Of a stretch of DNA of 60,093 nt, positions 1 through 8,823 are shown in pieces. This DNA is from Arcicella rosea (GTDB lineage Bacteria > Bacteroidota > Bacteroidia > Cytophagales > Spirosomataceae): contig NZ_JACHKT010000033.1 of NCBI RefSeq assembly GCF_014204325.1, positions 1 to 60,093 of the forward strand, read 5' to 3'. How positions within the stretch are numbered: the stretch's first letter is position 1; every line of letters begins with the position of its first letter. A model generated the notes under the pieces. That model did not search any database and was not told the DNA's origin. It saw only the letters and a list, made by a program, of their open reading frames with translations. The position numbers were made by a program, and so were the translations under genes.

Positions 1-82
1 AACTTATGAAAATTTGGAGAATCGAAATCAAACAGTGTATATTGCATCTGTATTTATATTTTTTAGCAGAAACAAAATACAG

Positions 83-130
83 AAAAACCCCGAAATTTGC
101 CAGTATTGACACTTTTTCGGGGTTATTTTA
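83..130 (+). terminator. Rho-independent terminator
   Basis: Inverted repeat AACCCCGAAA / TTTCGGGGTT (stems about 86-95 and 115-124) followed by a T-rich stretch. It probably ends a rightward gene lying mostly outside the window. Two frames are open at the very left edge, but neither gives a recognisable protein end. Confidence 0.6.
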
Positions 131-175
131 TTGGTAATATATTGATTATTAAAAGATTACACTCATAAAGGGAAG

Positions 176-317
176 CCAAGAATTCGTAATCGGAGTGGCG
201 AACCACCTCGCTTCGCTCAAACAGTAGGAATTCGTTGCCCATCAATAATAAAAAAGCGGTCGAAATTAGTTTTTTAACCGCTTTTTTGTGATTTTAAAAT
301 TTGGGATGACTCATGTT
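176..317. repeat. Partial copy of the MITE-like element found at 26007-26260
   Basis: This stretch shares with 26130-26260 the core CTCGCTTCGCTCAAACAGTA, then GGAATTC, an A6/T6 hairpin with AGCGGT / ACCGCT stems, and the end GGGATGACTCATGTTT. The left terminal repeat seen in the other copy is absent. A segment of about 20 bases replaces a shorter one after the first GAATTC. It looks like a decayed or recombined relative. Confidence 0.65.
249..288. terminator. Bidirectional terminator hairpin inside the repeat
   Basis: AAAAAAGCGGT and ACCGCTTTTTT form an 11-bp stem with A-tract and T-tract on either side, so it could work in both directions. It lies downstream of the leftward gene ending at 326. 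The same hairpin, with a few changes, sits inside the element at 26007-26260. Confidence 0.6.
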
Positions 318-325
318 TGTGATAT

Positions 326-1327
326 TTAAAATTCCTCTCTCTTCCCTTTTCGTGATTGTAACAAACCTTGTTTGATGAGTTCGTTATTTTTCCAAGCTTT
401 GATGGCTGTTTTAAATTTAGCTTTATCCTCTTTGGAAACTGTTTCTAAATCTGATAAATCTGGTTTACCAGCATTTATCCAAGCGGTGTACCAAAAATCT
501 GCAACACTTTCGCTTGCTAATATCATTTGATTGTTGACAGTATTTCCTAAACGTTCTCCGTAAGCCTTGGCAAATTCGCCTGTATAATTCTTTCTCATTT
601 GTCCGAAACGCTCAGAACGTTTGAACTTTCTTTCTTCGGTAAAACCAACACTAGCATTAATTTCTTCTTTAAAAACGCCATCTAATAATTTATTGGTTGC
701 TGCTATTTTTTTCCAAATTTCAGCCAATGGGTCTTTAATGTATTTGGCTTTGTGTTTTGTTTGAAGATTATAACTTTCGATGTTCATTTCTGGCACAGCC
801 GTTTCCCAAAGAGAGTGAAGTCCTTTTTGGTTGGTCAATTGTCCATCATAATTATAACTTGTGTGCAAAGGCACATGAGCATCTGAAATATAATGACCTA
901 AATCTGCTGCATAAAACAAAATACTGTCTTTCATTTTGTTACGGAAAGCATTTGTCAATTTCTCTTGCATTTCCACAACTACCCACGGTAATGTTCCGTA
1001 TTCTTTCAAAGTATCGACAGAGTATTTTTTTACGGCCGAATCCCAATCTTGTGGAATGGCACTTAAAGGGTCTTTTCCATAAATCGGTGCATCTAAATCA
1101 ATAAAGTGTTTGGGAGCTTCTGTTTTATCTGTATTTCTACGAACATCTGGACGAACAGAATTATAAACCATGTAGTCTTCATTCTTCATAAAAAAAGTTG
1201 ACAGTTTCTTCGGCAAAGCATAAGCCGTAATTTGGTGGATAGTCTTGTGACCTAAAAATCCCCAAGAGCAGCAGCCAATTAAAATTAAGAGAGCAAGGAT
1301 TACATTAAATTTTGGTAGTTGTTTCAT
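326..1327 (-). CDS. S1/P1 nuclease / zinc-dependent phospholipase C family protein
   Basis: 333 residues. A hydrophobic leader (about residues 9-18) is followed by CCSWGFLGHKTIH. In the S1/P1 nuclease and phospholipase C fold, the mature N-terminal Trp and nearby His bind zinc, so Trp22 is the likely mature N-terminus after signal peptidase cleavage. Further zinc-ligand motifs are visible: HFIDLD near 75 and DLGHYISDAHVPLH near 143-156. An exported, zinc-dependent hydrolase is well supported; whether it attacks nucleic acid or phospholipid cannot be told. A Cys lipobox (LIGC) also overlaps the leader, so a lipoprotein is the alternative. It is transcribed alone. Confidence 0.85.
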   Translation of the reverse strand: MKQLPKFNVILALLILIGCCSWGFLGHKTIHQITAYALPKKLSTFFMKNEDYMVYNSVRPDVRRNTDKTEAPKHFIDLDAPIYGKDPLSAIPQDWDSAVKKYSVDTLKEYGTLPWVVVEMQEKLTNAFRNKMKDSILFYAADLGHYISDAHVPLHTSYNYDGQLTNQKGLHSLWETAVPEMNIESYNLQTKHKAKYIKDPLAEIWKKIAATNKLLDGVFKEEINASVGFTEERKFKRSERFGQMRKNYTGEFAKAYGERLGNTVNNQMILASESVADFWYTAWINAGKPDLSDLETVSKEDKAKFKTAIKAWKNNELIKQGLLQSRKGKREEF

Positions 1328-1504
1328 GAATTTAGTTTTACTGATGAAAAATTAGTGAATTGATTATGGTTAATAAATTGTGAACCTTTTCGATTTAATT
1401 GACAGACATCAATCAAGGTAAAGATAAAACTAAAGAGATTATTTTATGAACTTGATGATTTAAGTAATAGTTAATTCTTACAGATTTTAGCAACAAATTA
1501 CTTT

Positions 1505-1969
1505 TTAAAAGCTTAATTCAAAGTATAATACTTCATCCAAAGGATTGTAAACATAAGCTGAAGTTTCTTTAAACCCAAAAGAGCGATACAAAGCGATAGC
1601 TTCCGTCAGACTGGTTAAAGTATCTAATTTCATGGTTTGATAATTGGCATTTTTTGCGAAGGAAATTAATTCTTCCACCAATTTTCTGCCTACTTTATGT
1701 CCTCTGGCTGTCGGTTTTACATAAAGGCGTTTCATTTCGCAAACGCCATCTGCGATGGGCTTTAGTGCAACGCAACCTACAATTTCATCATTGATTTTGG
1801 CAAGAATAATACAACCGCTTGGAGCAGCATATACTTTTGATAGCGACTGTAATTCTTCTTCAAAATGTTGAAAACAAAGGTCAATCTTCAAGTATTCAGC
1901 ATATTCTATGAAGATTTTTCTTACCTCATCTAATTCCTCGGGAGAGTAATTAACATAATGAAATTGCAT
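1505..1969 (-). CDS. GNAT family N-acetyltransferase
   Basis: 154 residues, the usual size of a single GNAT domain. The acetyl-CoA pyrophosphate loop is visible as RGHKVGRKL after the beta-4 strand CEMKRLYVKP, and the C-terminal ALYRSFGFKE is the standard GNAT motif B. The substrate is unknown; the small single-domain form fits amino-acid or small-molecule acetylation. It is divergent from the gene starting at 2040, with about 70 bases between them that probably hold both promoters. Confidence 0.88.
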   Translation of the reverse strand: MQFHYVNYSPEELDEVRKIFIEYAEYLKIDLCFQHFEEELQSLSKVYAAPSGCIILAKINDEIVGCVALKPIADGVCEMKRLYVKPTARGHKVGRKLVEELISFAKNANYQTMKLDTLTSLTEAIALYRSFGFKETSAYVYNPLDEVLYFELSF

Positions 1970-2039
1970 ATTTTTAATTTTGTGAGTAAATAATTAGCGA
2001 TAAAAAAAATTGAATGAAAATCACTTACTAATTTTGGGT

Positions 2040-2657
2040 ATGAAATTACAAGAAATATTCCGAAACATCATTGCGACCGATTCTCTTCATGCTCGATTCT
2101 TGAACACGCTTTCATTAATGGAGAATACTGGTGCAAGAAAAATATCGGCTTCAGAAGATAAAACTAAGGTTTCTTACATCGTTTTGAAGCACGCAGCCGA
2201 AGAAGCACGCCATGCTTTTTACTTGAAAAAGCAGATTCAAAAAGTTGGAAAAATAGAAGATTTCCCATCTTACGAAAACGCTTATCTCATCGCTCCTTTT
2301 GCTAGTTATACTTATTTACATACTTTGGATATTCAGGTTTGTAGGTATTTGAAAAATAGCTTAAAGCTTTCAGGAAGTGATTTGAAGTATGCAGCTTATT
2401 TATTGGTTACTTATGCCATTGAAGTAAGAGCCGACGAATTGTATCCTGCTTATCAAGAATTACTTGATGAAGTATCGTCTAAAGTAAACATGAAATCAAT
2501 CATTGTTGAAGAAGAAGGGCATTTGGCAGAAATGATTACGCAATTAAAAGAATTTTCACCTGAATGGGAAACACATGCTAAAATCGCTTGTGATATTGAA
2601 AAAACTTTATTCGAACAATGGATTGATTCGATTGGCAAAGAATTAGGGGTTAATTGA
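2040..2657 (+). CDS. Conserved helical protein with an EExRH motif (ferritin-like fold possible)
   Basis: About 205 residues, almost all helical. The stretch HAAEEARHAFYLKKQI resembles the ExxH metal motifs of ferritin-like di-iron proteins, and a second acidic/His stretch, IIVEEEGHLAEMI, lies near the C-terminus. Two EE..H motifs about 100 residues apart are what a four-helix di-iron bundle would show, but I cannot name the family. The frame is open upstream to a TTG at 2010; ATG at 2040 (MKLQEIF) is the more natural start. It converges on the leftward gene at 2734, separated by a word-repeat hairpin. Confidence 0.7.
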   Translation: MKLQEIFRNIIATDSLHARFLNTLSLMENTGARKISASEDKTKVSYIVLKHAAEEARHAFYLKKQIQKVGKIEDFPSYENAYLIAPFASYTYLHTLDIQVCRYLKNSLKLSGSDLKYAAYLLVTYAIEVRADELYPAYQELLDEVSSKVNMKSIIVEEEGHLAEMITQLKEFSPEWETHAKIACDIEKTLFEQWIDSIGKELGVN

Positions 2658-2730
2658 GTTGATGAGCTTATGAGTTTATGAGTTTAAATCTTTTTACTCA
2701 TAGACTCATAAACTTTAAACTCATGAACTC
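2655..2730. repeat. Word-repeat hairpin (TGAGTTTA words) between convergent genes
   Basis: The left arm repeats ATGAGTTTATGAGTTTA and the right arm repeats its complement, ACTCATAAACTTTAAACTC, around a short T-rich loop. The imperfect stem spans over 30 bases and lies exactly between two converging genes, so it may act as a bidirectional terminator. It is one of a class of such hairpins in this window. Confidence 0.6.
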
Positions 2731-2733
2731 CCC

Positions 2734-3588
2734 TTACAAAGAATTTCTCTGAATAAACAAAAACTGATTTCTAATATGTTCTTTTTTACCGCTAAGTATT
2801 AAATCGGCTGCATTTTTCCCTAGTTGAAAATGGTCGGTTGAAACGACGGTAATTCCTCCAGAAAGTATTTCCTTAATCGGTGTTTCGTTATAAGAAACAA
2901 TCCCAATATCTTCTCCTACTTTCATTTTTTTATGTTGGCAACAAACTAATGTTTCTGCCAAATATCTTTCCGAAAGAATCAAGTATGCTTCCTTACTCCT
3001 AATCGTATTTTCTTCTACTTCAGAATAAATATTACATTGTAATTTATTTTCTTTAGCGAACTTCTTTACACCTTCTATTACAAAATAAGCATTGGCATAA
3101 TGTTCTTGAATAATACAATTAATAGTATTGTACTTCATGATAGATTCCTTCGCTTTGAACAAAGCTTCATAAATATCTTGCTCGAAATCTTGGTAAACAC
3201 AAGCGTAATTTCCACGAATAAATTCATTCCTTTTTTCTAAAAGAATCAGTTTCCCAGTAGGAATGCTGTTAATGATTTTAAGAAAATCTTCGTTCGGACA
3301 ATTGGCATGAAGCATAAAAGCAAAGTAATCGTATTGACTGATTTTCTCTTTTATAACCTTCTCAAAATGAAAAGCGTTCTGGGTACTGAACTGATGAATG
3401 TATAAATCTACCGTAGCTTTCCCTTCAATTTCATCCATAAAACCATCGTAGATTTCATGTTTAAAATCGTTCAGCCTACTAAAAACCATCAAGATTTTTA
3501 GCTCATTTTTTTGAAGGCTCTTGTGCGAATTGGCTATTTGTGCTGTCAATGAGAGTGTCTTTTTTGTCTTATTGAGTCCAAGTAACAT
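2734..3588 (-). CDS. Sugar-binding-like regulator paralogue lacking the winged-helix domain
   Basis: 284 residues matching the periplasmic-binding-protein-like effector domain of the divergent GntR-type regulator at 3917. Shared landmarks are GEDIGIVSYN / GKEIGLISLN, KEILSGGITVVS / KEILAGGITIIS, and the end RNSL / RKSL. It begins right where the effector domain begins, so the DNA-binding part is missing. I checked the 205 bases upstream on this strand and found no wHTH remnant in any frame. It could be a truncated pseudogene or an effector-only modulator that dimerises with the neighbour. Confidence 0.7.
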   Translation of the reverse strand: MLLGLNKTKKTLSLTAQIANSHKSLQKNELKILMVFSRLNDFKHEIYDGFMDEIEGKATVDLYIHQFSTQNAFHFEKVIKEKISQYDYFAFMLHANCPNEDFLKIINSIPTGKLILLEKRNEFIRGNYACVYQDFEQDIYEALFKAKESIMKYNTINCIIQEHYANAYFVIEGVKKFAKENKLQCNIYSEVEENTIRSKEAYLILSERYLAETLVCCQHKKMKVGEDIGIVSYNETPIKEILSGGITVVSTDHFQLGKNAADLILSGKKEHIRNQFLFIQRNSL

Positions 3589-3608
3589 ATTTCCGAAGAA
3601 CTAAATAT

Positions 3609-3732
3609 CCTGTTTTGCACCGAGCGTATTAGACAGGTCATATCAGGACACAAAATACTCATTTTCACTGTTTTGCAAAATATATACCAGCATTTGCAAG
3701 AAATGTCCTAACCATCAGAAGCATTTTGCACC
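3609..3732. promoter_or_regulatory. Repeated TTTTGCACC motifs between divergent regulators
   Basis: The intergenic gap holds TTTTGCACC at 3613 and 3724, TTTTGCA at 3671 and TTTGCA at 3693. An inverted AGGACA / TGTCCT pair lies at about 3645 and 3705. These could be operator sites for the GntR-type regulator at 3917 controlling itself and its truncated sibling. This is inference from position only. Confidence 0.35.
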
Positions 3733-3916
3733 TAATTTTACGAAACAATTACTGCACTATTTCAATATTTTATTTGACTAATTAAATCATTCAATGAGTT
3801 TGTTTTACTTTAAGTCAAAAATTACAGATATGTCGAAATGTAATTGTGCTATTGATGGATTTGTGTATTACCTACTATTACCAATAAACAGCAACCCAAT
3901 TTATCCAACCAATAAA

Positions 3917-4945
3917 ATGATAAAGACATTCAGAGAGTTTTCTCAAAACAAGCAAGATTCAAAAACACCAAAGTATCAGCAATTAGTGAATACACTTTTG
4001 ATTGATATTGAAAGCGGAAACTTACAAACTGGTCAACGCCTTCCTTCTATTAACGAAGCTAGTGAAGAGTGCTACTTGTCTCGTGATACTGTTGAACGTG
4101 CTTATTCAGAACTACATCGTTTGGGTGTAATTACTTCTATTTTCAGAAAAGGATATTTTATTTCTGGGAAGTCGGCAAAAACCAAAACGAAAGTGTTTTT
4201 CCTAGTTGGGAAAATTACAGAAAACAACAAAGCTATTTTCAATGCTTTTGTGAATGCTTCTAACAAAGATGTAACTGTTGATATTTTTACTTACAACTAC
4301 AAGAGTGATAACTTCAGAGAAATTATCAACAACCATCTTGGTAATTATCATTACTATGTTATCATGCCTCATTTAATTGAGGAAAGTGAAGAAAATATTA
4401 AATGTTTGAAAAAGATTTCTGGCGAACGCCTTATTTTCCTAGAACAATCTCTGGCATCACTTCATGGATTAAATTCAAGTATTTTGAGTAATTCTGGTGA
4501 TGAGATTGCACAAGTAATGCAACAGAATATTAAACATTTCAAGAAATACAAAACCTTGAATTTGGTATTAACCGAAGATGAGTATTTTGATTCAGAATTG
4601 ATTACTGGTTTTAGAGATTTCTGTGAAACAAATCATTTCGATTTCCAAGTATTGGATGGATTTCAAGATGAAGAAGTAATGCCAGGAAATGCGTACTTAA
4701 CGATGGATGACGTTGATTTAGTAGCAGTAATCAAATCAGCAGAACAACAAAACTTTACATTGGGTAAAGAAATTGGGTTAATTTCCTTAAATGACAATTG
4801 CTACAAAGAAATATTAGCCGGTGGCATCACGATAATTTCCTCTAAGCCTACCGAGATTGGGAAAATGGCCGCCAACATTATCCAAGTCGGTAAACGCCAA
4901 CAAGTACAAGTACCAATGGAAATGGTTTTAAGAAAATCACTTTAA
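3917..4945 (+). CDS. GntR-type winged-helix regulator with LacI-like effector domain
   Basis: 342 residues from ATG 3917 (MIKTFREFSQN). An upstream in-frame ATG at 3794 would add 41 residues with no family support. Residues about 15-80 form the GntR wHTH: KYQQLVNTLLIDIESG, QRLPSINEASEE, LSRDTVERAYSEL, GVITSIFRKGYFI. The remainder is a type-1 periplasmic-binding-like domain for a small ligand, probably a sugar. Bacteroidota regulators of this build usually control carbohydrate genes, but no target lies adjacent. Two hairpin terminators follow. Confidence 0.85.
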   Translation: MIKTFREFSQNKQDSKTPKYQQLVNTLLIDIESGNLQTGQRLPSINEASEECYLSRDTVERAYSELHRLGVITSIFRKGYFISGKSAKTKTKVFFLVGKITENNKAIFNAFVNASNKDVTVDIFTYNYKSDNFREIINNHLGNYHYYVIMPHLIEESEENIKCLKKISGERLIFLEQSLASLHGLNSSILSNSGDEIAQVMQQNIKHFKKYKTLNLVLTEDEYFDSELITGFRDFCETNHFDFQVLDGFQDEEVMPGNAYLTMDDVDLVAVIKSAEQQNFTLGKEIGLISLNDNCYKEILAGGITIISSKPTEIGKMAANIIQVGKRQQVQVPMEMVLRKSL

Positions 4946-4970
4946 GAGAACTTTTTTAATTGAAAAATAG

Positions 4971-5034
4971 GCTAAGATTGAACAAATCTTAGCACTTGTT
5001 TACAGCCTTGACTATCTTTAGTCAAGGTTGTTTT
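4971..5034 (+). terminator. Two tandem terminator hairpins
   Basis: First hairpin GCTAAGATT / AATCTTAGC (4971-4993). Second hairpin CCTTGACT / AGTCAAGG (5006-5027) followed by TTGTTTTGTTTT. They end the regulator transcript and insulate leuS. Confidence 0.7.
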
Positions 5035-5066
5035 GTTTTCATGGCTCTTTTTCTGTTAAAATCCTG

Positions 5067-5074
5067 TAATTTTG
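5067..5074 (+). promoter_or_regulatory. Bacteroidota -7 element for leuS
   Basis: TAATTTTG matches TAnnTTTG, 70 bases before the leuS start and just after the tandem terminators. A T-rich stretch near 5047 lies at the expected -33 distance but is a weak match. Confidence 0.5.
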
Positions 5075-5143
5075 CAACTCTAAAAAAAATATCTTGTAGC
5101 CAATCACACTTATTGTTAATGACTACAACAAAAACCACAAGCA

Positions 5144-7966
5144 ATGGAATACAATTTCAAAGAAACAGAACAGAAATGGAGAAAGTTTTGGGAAGATAAC
5201 CAAACTTATAAAACTGAGATAGACCACGCTAAACCTAAATATTATGTGTTGGATATGTTTCCTTATCCATCAGGAGCAGGTTTACACGTAGGGCATCCAC
5301 TTGGTTATATCGCTTCCGACATTATCGCTCGTTACAAACGTTTGAAAGGTTTTAATGTATTGCATCCAATGGGTTTTGATTCCTTCGGTTTACCTGCTGA
5401 ACAATATGCCATCCAGACGGGTCAACATCCTGCGATTACTACCGAAGAAAATATTACTACTTATATTCGTCAGCTAAAACAAATTGGTTTTAGTTATGAC
5501 TGGTCTCGTGAAGTACGTACTTCTGATGCCAAATATTACAAATGGACGCAGTGGATTTTCATGCAATTGTTCAAGCATTATTATGATAAAGATGCCAACA
5601 AAGCTTTACCAATTGCTTCTTTAGTTGAACGTTTTGCTGTTTCTGGTAACAAAGACATTAATGCCGTTTGTGATGAAGATACGCCAAACTTTACTGCGGA
5701 AGAATGGAATGGCATGAGCGAACAAGAGCAACAAACTTTGTTATTGAAATTCCGTTTGACTTTCCCTGATGATTCTGTGGTAAACTGGTGTCCAGCTTTG
5801 GGAACTGTTTTGGCGAATGATGAAATCAAAGATGGCGTTTCTGAGCGTGGCGGTTATCCTGTTGAACAGAAAAAGATGAAGCAGTGGGCAATGCGTATTA
5901 CTGCTTATGCCGATAGATTAATCGACGGATTGAACGAAGTAGATTGGTCAGATGCTTTGAAAGAACAACAACGCAACTGGATTGGTAGAAGTACAGGAGC
6001 AAGTGTGAAATTTAAAGTTGATGCTTCGACTGTTCAAGAAAATGCTCCAGAATTTATTGAAGTATTTACCACTCGTGTTGATACAATTTATGGCGTTTCA
6101 TTTATGGTAATTGCTCCAGAACATGAGTACGTTCCGTTCTTGACAACAGCAGCACAAAAGTCCACAGTTGATGAATATGTAAAATGGGTAGCTTCAAGAA
6201 CGGAATTAGACCGTATGTCGGAAGTGAAAAAAGTAACGGGGGCATTTACTGGTAGCTACGTAATCAATCCATTCAACGATGAGAAAGTGCCGATTTTCTT
6301 AGCGGATTATGTTTTGGCTGGCTACGGAACAGGTGCTGTAATGGGCGTACCTTCGGGCGACCAACGTGACTGGAATTTTGCAAAATATTTCGATTTACCA
6401 ATTGTGCCAATTTTAGATGCACAAAAAGATATTGAAGAACAAGCCGACAATACCAAAGAAGGAAAATACATCAATTCAGGAATTATCGACGGCATGGGAT
6501 ACAAAGAAGCTACGGCAACTTTGACAAAATGGTTGGAAGAAAGAGGCATTGGTAAAGGTAAAATTCAATATCGTTTGCGTAATGCAGTATTCAGTCGCCA
6601 ACGTTATTGGGGCGAGCCAGTGCCAGCGTACTTCAAAAACGGTTCGGGCGACGTATCGCTACCATATTTGATTGAAGAAAGCGAATTGCCTTTAGAATTA
6701 CCCGTAATCGACAAGTACTTACCAACTGAAACAGGCGAACCACCATTAGGACGTGCAGAAGGCTGGAAATACAAAGGCGAGTACGAATACGAATTATCAA
6801 CGATGCCGGGTTGGGCAGGTTCTTCATGGTATTGGTACCGTTATATGGATGCTCAAAACGAGCAAGAATTTGCTTCTCAAGAAGCTATCAATTACTGGAA
6901 AGCAGTTGATTTATACTTAGGCGGTTCAGAACACGCTACTGGACACTTATTGTACAGTCGTTTCTGGAATAAATTCTTGAAAGATTTAGGATTAGTACCC
7001 GAAGAAGAATTTGCTAAGAAATTGATTAATCAAGGCATGATTCAGGGACGCTCTAATTTTGTGTATCGAGTAAAATCATCAGTAGGAGAAGGCAAAAATC
7101 CAGTTTTTGTTTCATTCGGTTTGAAAGAACAATATGAAACTACGCCAATCCACGTAGATGTAAATATTGTATCGAACGATGTTTTAGATTTGAATGCTTT
7201 CAAAAACTGGCGTTCAGATTTTGAAAATGCAGAGTTCATTTTAGAAGATGGCAAATATATCTGCGGTGTAGAAGTAGAGAAAATGTCGAAATCTAAATAT
7301 AACGTAGTAAATCCAGATGTATTAGTTGATAAAGTGGGTGCAGATACTTTGCGTTTGTACGAAATGTTCTTGGGCCCATTAGAACAAGCCAAACCTTGGA
7401 ATACCAACGGAATCGACGGTTCATTCCGTTTTATCAAAAAAGTATGGCGTTTGTTCTATGACGATTTGGGCAATTTCAAAGTAAAAGACGAAACCCCAAC
7501 GCCAGCAGAATTAAAGGTTTTACATACTTGTATCAAGAAAGTAGAAGAAGATTTAGAGCGTTATTCATTCAATACAGTAGTTTCTACTTTGATGATTTGT
7601 GTGAATGATTTAGGTTCATTGAAATGTGCTAAGAAAGCAATCTTGCAAGAATTAGTCATTTTAATGTCGCCATACACGCCACATATTGCAGAAGAGCTTT
7701 GGGTATTGTTGGGCAATGAAGCAGGAACAATTTCTTATGCTACTTTCCCTAAATTCAATGCTTCGTTATTGGTAGAAGCCAATTTTGATTATCCGATTTC
7801 AATCAACGGAAAAGTAAGAGCCAATATCTCTTTCCCAACCGATGCTATTCCAGCGGATATTGAAGCAGGCGTATTAGCGAATGAAGTAGTACAAAAATGG
7901 TTAGAAGGCAAAGCTCCTAAAAAAGTAATAGTTGTGCCAAAACGTATTGTGAATGTAGTGTTGTAA
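5144..7966 (+). CDS. leuS: Leucyl-tRNA synthetase
   Basis: 940 residues; charges tRNA-Leu in the cytoplasm. The HIGH motif is HVGHPLGY near residue 49 and the KMSKS loop starts at Lys713. The editing (CP1) domain lies between, with the TRVDTIYG and YGTGAVMGVPSGDQRDW landmarks. The insertion around residues 148-195 (DKDANKALPIASLVERF onward) and the one just before KMSKS are typical of Bacteroidota LeuRS. The start MEYNFKETEQKW is the family N-terminus; a longer overlapping frame from 4996 is spurious. Confidence 0.97.
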   Translation: MEYNFKETEQKWRKFWEDNQTYKTEIDHAKPKYYVLDMFPYPSGAGLHVGHPLGYIASDIIARYKRLKGFNVLHPMGFDSFGLPAEQYAIQTGQHPAITTEENITTYIRQLKQIGFSYDWSREVRTSDAKYYKWTQWIFMQLFKHYYDKDANKALPIASLVERFAVSGNKDINAVCDEDTPNFTAEEWNGMSEQEQQTLLLKFRLTFPDDSVVNWCPALGTVLANDEIKDGVSERGGYPVEQKKMKQWAMRITAYADRLIDGLNEVDWSDALKEQQRNWIGRSTGASVKFKVDASTVQENAPEFIEVFTTRVDTIYGVSFMVIAPEHEYVPFLTTAAQKSTVDEYVKWVASRTELDRMSEVKKVTGAFTGSYVINPFNDEKVPIFLADYVLAGYGTGAVMGVPSGDQRDWNFAKYFDLPIVPILDAQKDIEEQADNTKEGKYINSGIIDGMGYKEATATLTKWLEERGIGKGKIQYRLRNAVFSRQRYWGEPVPAYFKNGSGDVSLPYLIEESELPLELPVIDKYLPTETGEPPLGRAEGWKYKGEYEYELSTMPGWAGSSWYWYRYMDAQNEQEFASQEAINYWKAVDLYLGGSEHATGHLLYSRFWNKFLKDLGLVPEEEFAKKLINQGMIQGRSNFVYRVKSSVGEGKNPVFVSFGLKEQYETTPIHVDVNIVSNDVLDLNAFKNWRSDFENAEFILEDGKYICGVEVEKMSKSKYNVVNPDVLVDKVGADTLRLYEMFLGPLEQAKPWNTNGIDGSFRFIKKVWRLFYDDLGNFKVKDETPTPAELKVLHTCIKKVEEDLERYSFNTVVSTLMICVNDLGSLKCAKKAILQELVILMSPYTPHIAEELWVLLGNEAGTISYATFPKFNASLLVEANFDYPISINGKVRANISFPTDAIPADIEAGVLANEVVQKWLEGKAPKKVIVVPKRIVNVVL

Positions 7967-7988
7967 GAGAATTTATTGACGCATATTT

Positions 7989-8027
7989 AATCCTATGAGG
8001 TTTTAAAAACCTCATAGGATTTTTTTG
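7989..8027 (+). terminator. Terminator after leuS
   Basis: ATCCTATGAGGTTTT and AAAACCTCATAGGAT form a near-perfect 15-bp stem followed by seven T residues. Confidence 0.85.
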
Positions 8028-8119
8028 TTTTCCAAAAATAACAATCTCTTCAAGTGCTTTTAGTTTTTTATCCTTAACTTCAAAAACTAAAATATACCTT
8101 TCATCAAATTCTCTTTTTT

Positions 8120-8653
8120 ATGGAATTACAAGCCTTACAATATCCCATTGGAAAATGGGTTCCTCAAGAAACGCATACTTGGGAAGAGATTCAAGAAAAA
8201 ATAGCTTTGTTAAAAACGATTCCTGCAAAATATAAGGAAGTAAGTGCTGAATTAAGCGAGGAGGATTTATTGAAACAATATCGTGAAGGTAGTTGGTCGG
8301 TCAGACAAATCATTCATCATGTTGCCGATATGCACGTTTTGTATTTCGTTCGTTTTAAACATGCCCTCACAGAAGTAAATTCGGAAGCTGTGGTAGGAAA
8401 AGTAGATGCTTGGGCGAATTTAGAGGAAGCAAAATCTGCTCCTATTGATTTCTCTTTGACTCTATTAGCAGGTGTTCATCAGCGTTGGACTTACCTGTTA
8501 GAACAAATGACGGAAGAAGATTTTCAAAAAGGATTTTATCACCCAACACGCAAAATGTACATGACTTTGAAAGATGCCGTTGATATTGGCGTTTGGCATA
8601 GTCAACATCATTTGGCACATATTAAAATTGCACTGGGAATTGCCCAATCATAG
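8120..8653 (+). CDS. YfiT/BstA-like bacillithiol transferase (DinB fold)
   Basis: 177 residues with the DinB four-helix bundle. The three metal-binding His positions are visible in IIHHVADMH (about 66-74) and WHSQHHLAHI (about 159-168). The N-terminal LQYPIGKW and the SWSVRQIIHH motif are characteristic of the YfiT/BstA family, which conjugates bacillithiol to electrophiles or drugs. That cofactor occurs in many Cytophagales. Monocistronic; it converges with the MATE gene. Confidence 0.85.
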   Translation: MELQALQYPIGKWVPQETHTWEEIQEKIALLKTIPAKYKEVSAELSEEDLLKQYREGSWSVRQIIHHVADMHVLYFVRFKHALTEVNSEAVVGKVDAWANLEEAKSAPIDFSLTLLAGVHQRWTYLLEQMTEEDFQKGFYHPTRKMYMTLKDAVDIGVWHSQHHLAHIKIALGIAQS

Positions 8654-8695
8654 GAATTATCTAACACAAAAAGTGTTAAAGTCTTCTATACAAAT

Positions 8696-8784
8696 CTCCC
8701 ACAAAAAGGATAAAAATTTACCCTTTTTGTGGGAGACTTCCTACTAAAAGAAGAAAAGTTTCCTCTTTTAGTAGGAAATTTTCG
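8696..8784. terminator. Two back-to-back hairpins between convergent genes
   Basis: Hairpin one: CTCCCACAAAAAGG / CCTTTTTGTGGGAG (8696-8709, 8722-8735). Hairpin two: TTCCTACTAAAAGA / TCTTTTAGTAGGAA (8738-8751, 8764-8777) followed by ATTTTCGGTTTTT. One for each direction seems likely. Confidence 0.75.
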
Positions 8785-8823
8785 GTTTTTAGCATCTCTA
8801 CTCTTATTCGTCTAATCGCAATT

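Noticed and set aside
1-142. 3' end of a protein gene at the left edge
   Set aside because: Two frames are open for 100-140 bases, but neither shows a recognisable C-terminus and the terminator lies within them.
3589-3793. Remnant of a winged helix for the truncated regulator
   Set aside because: No frame on the minus strand shows GntR-type motifs, so it is not a recent frameshift.
4996-5199. 67-codon ORF overlapping the leuS start
   Set aside because: It covers terminators and the leuS promoter and overlaps leuS out of frame.
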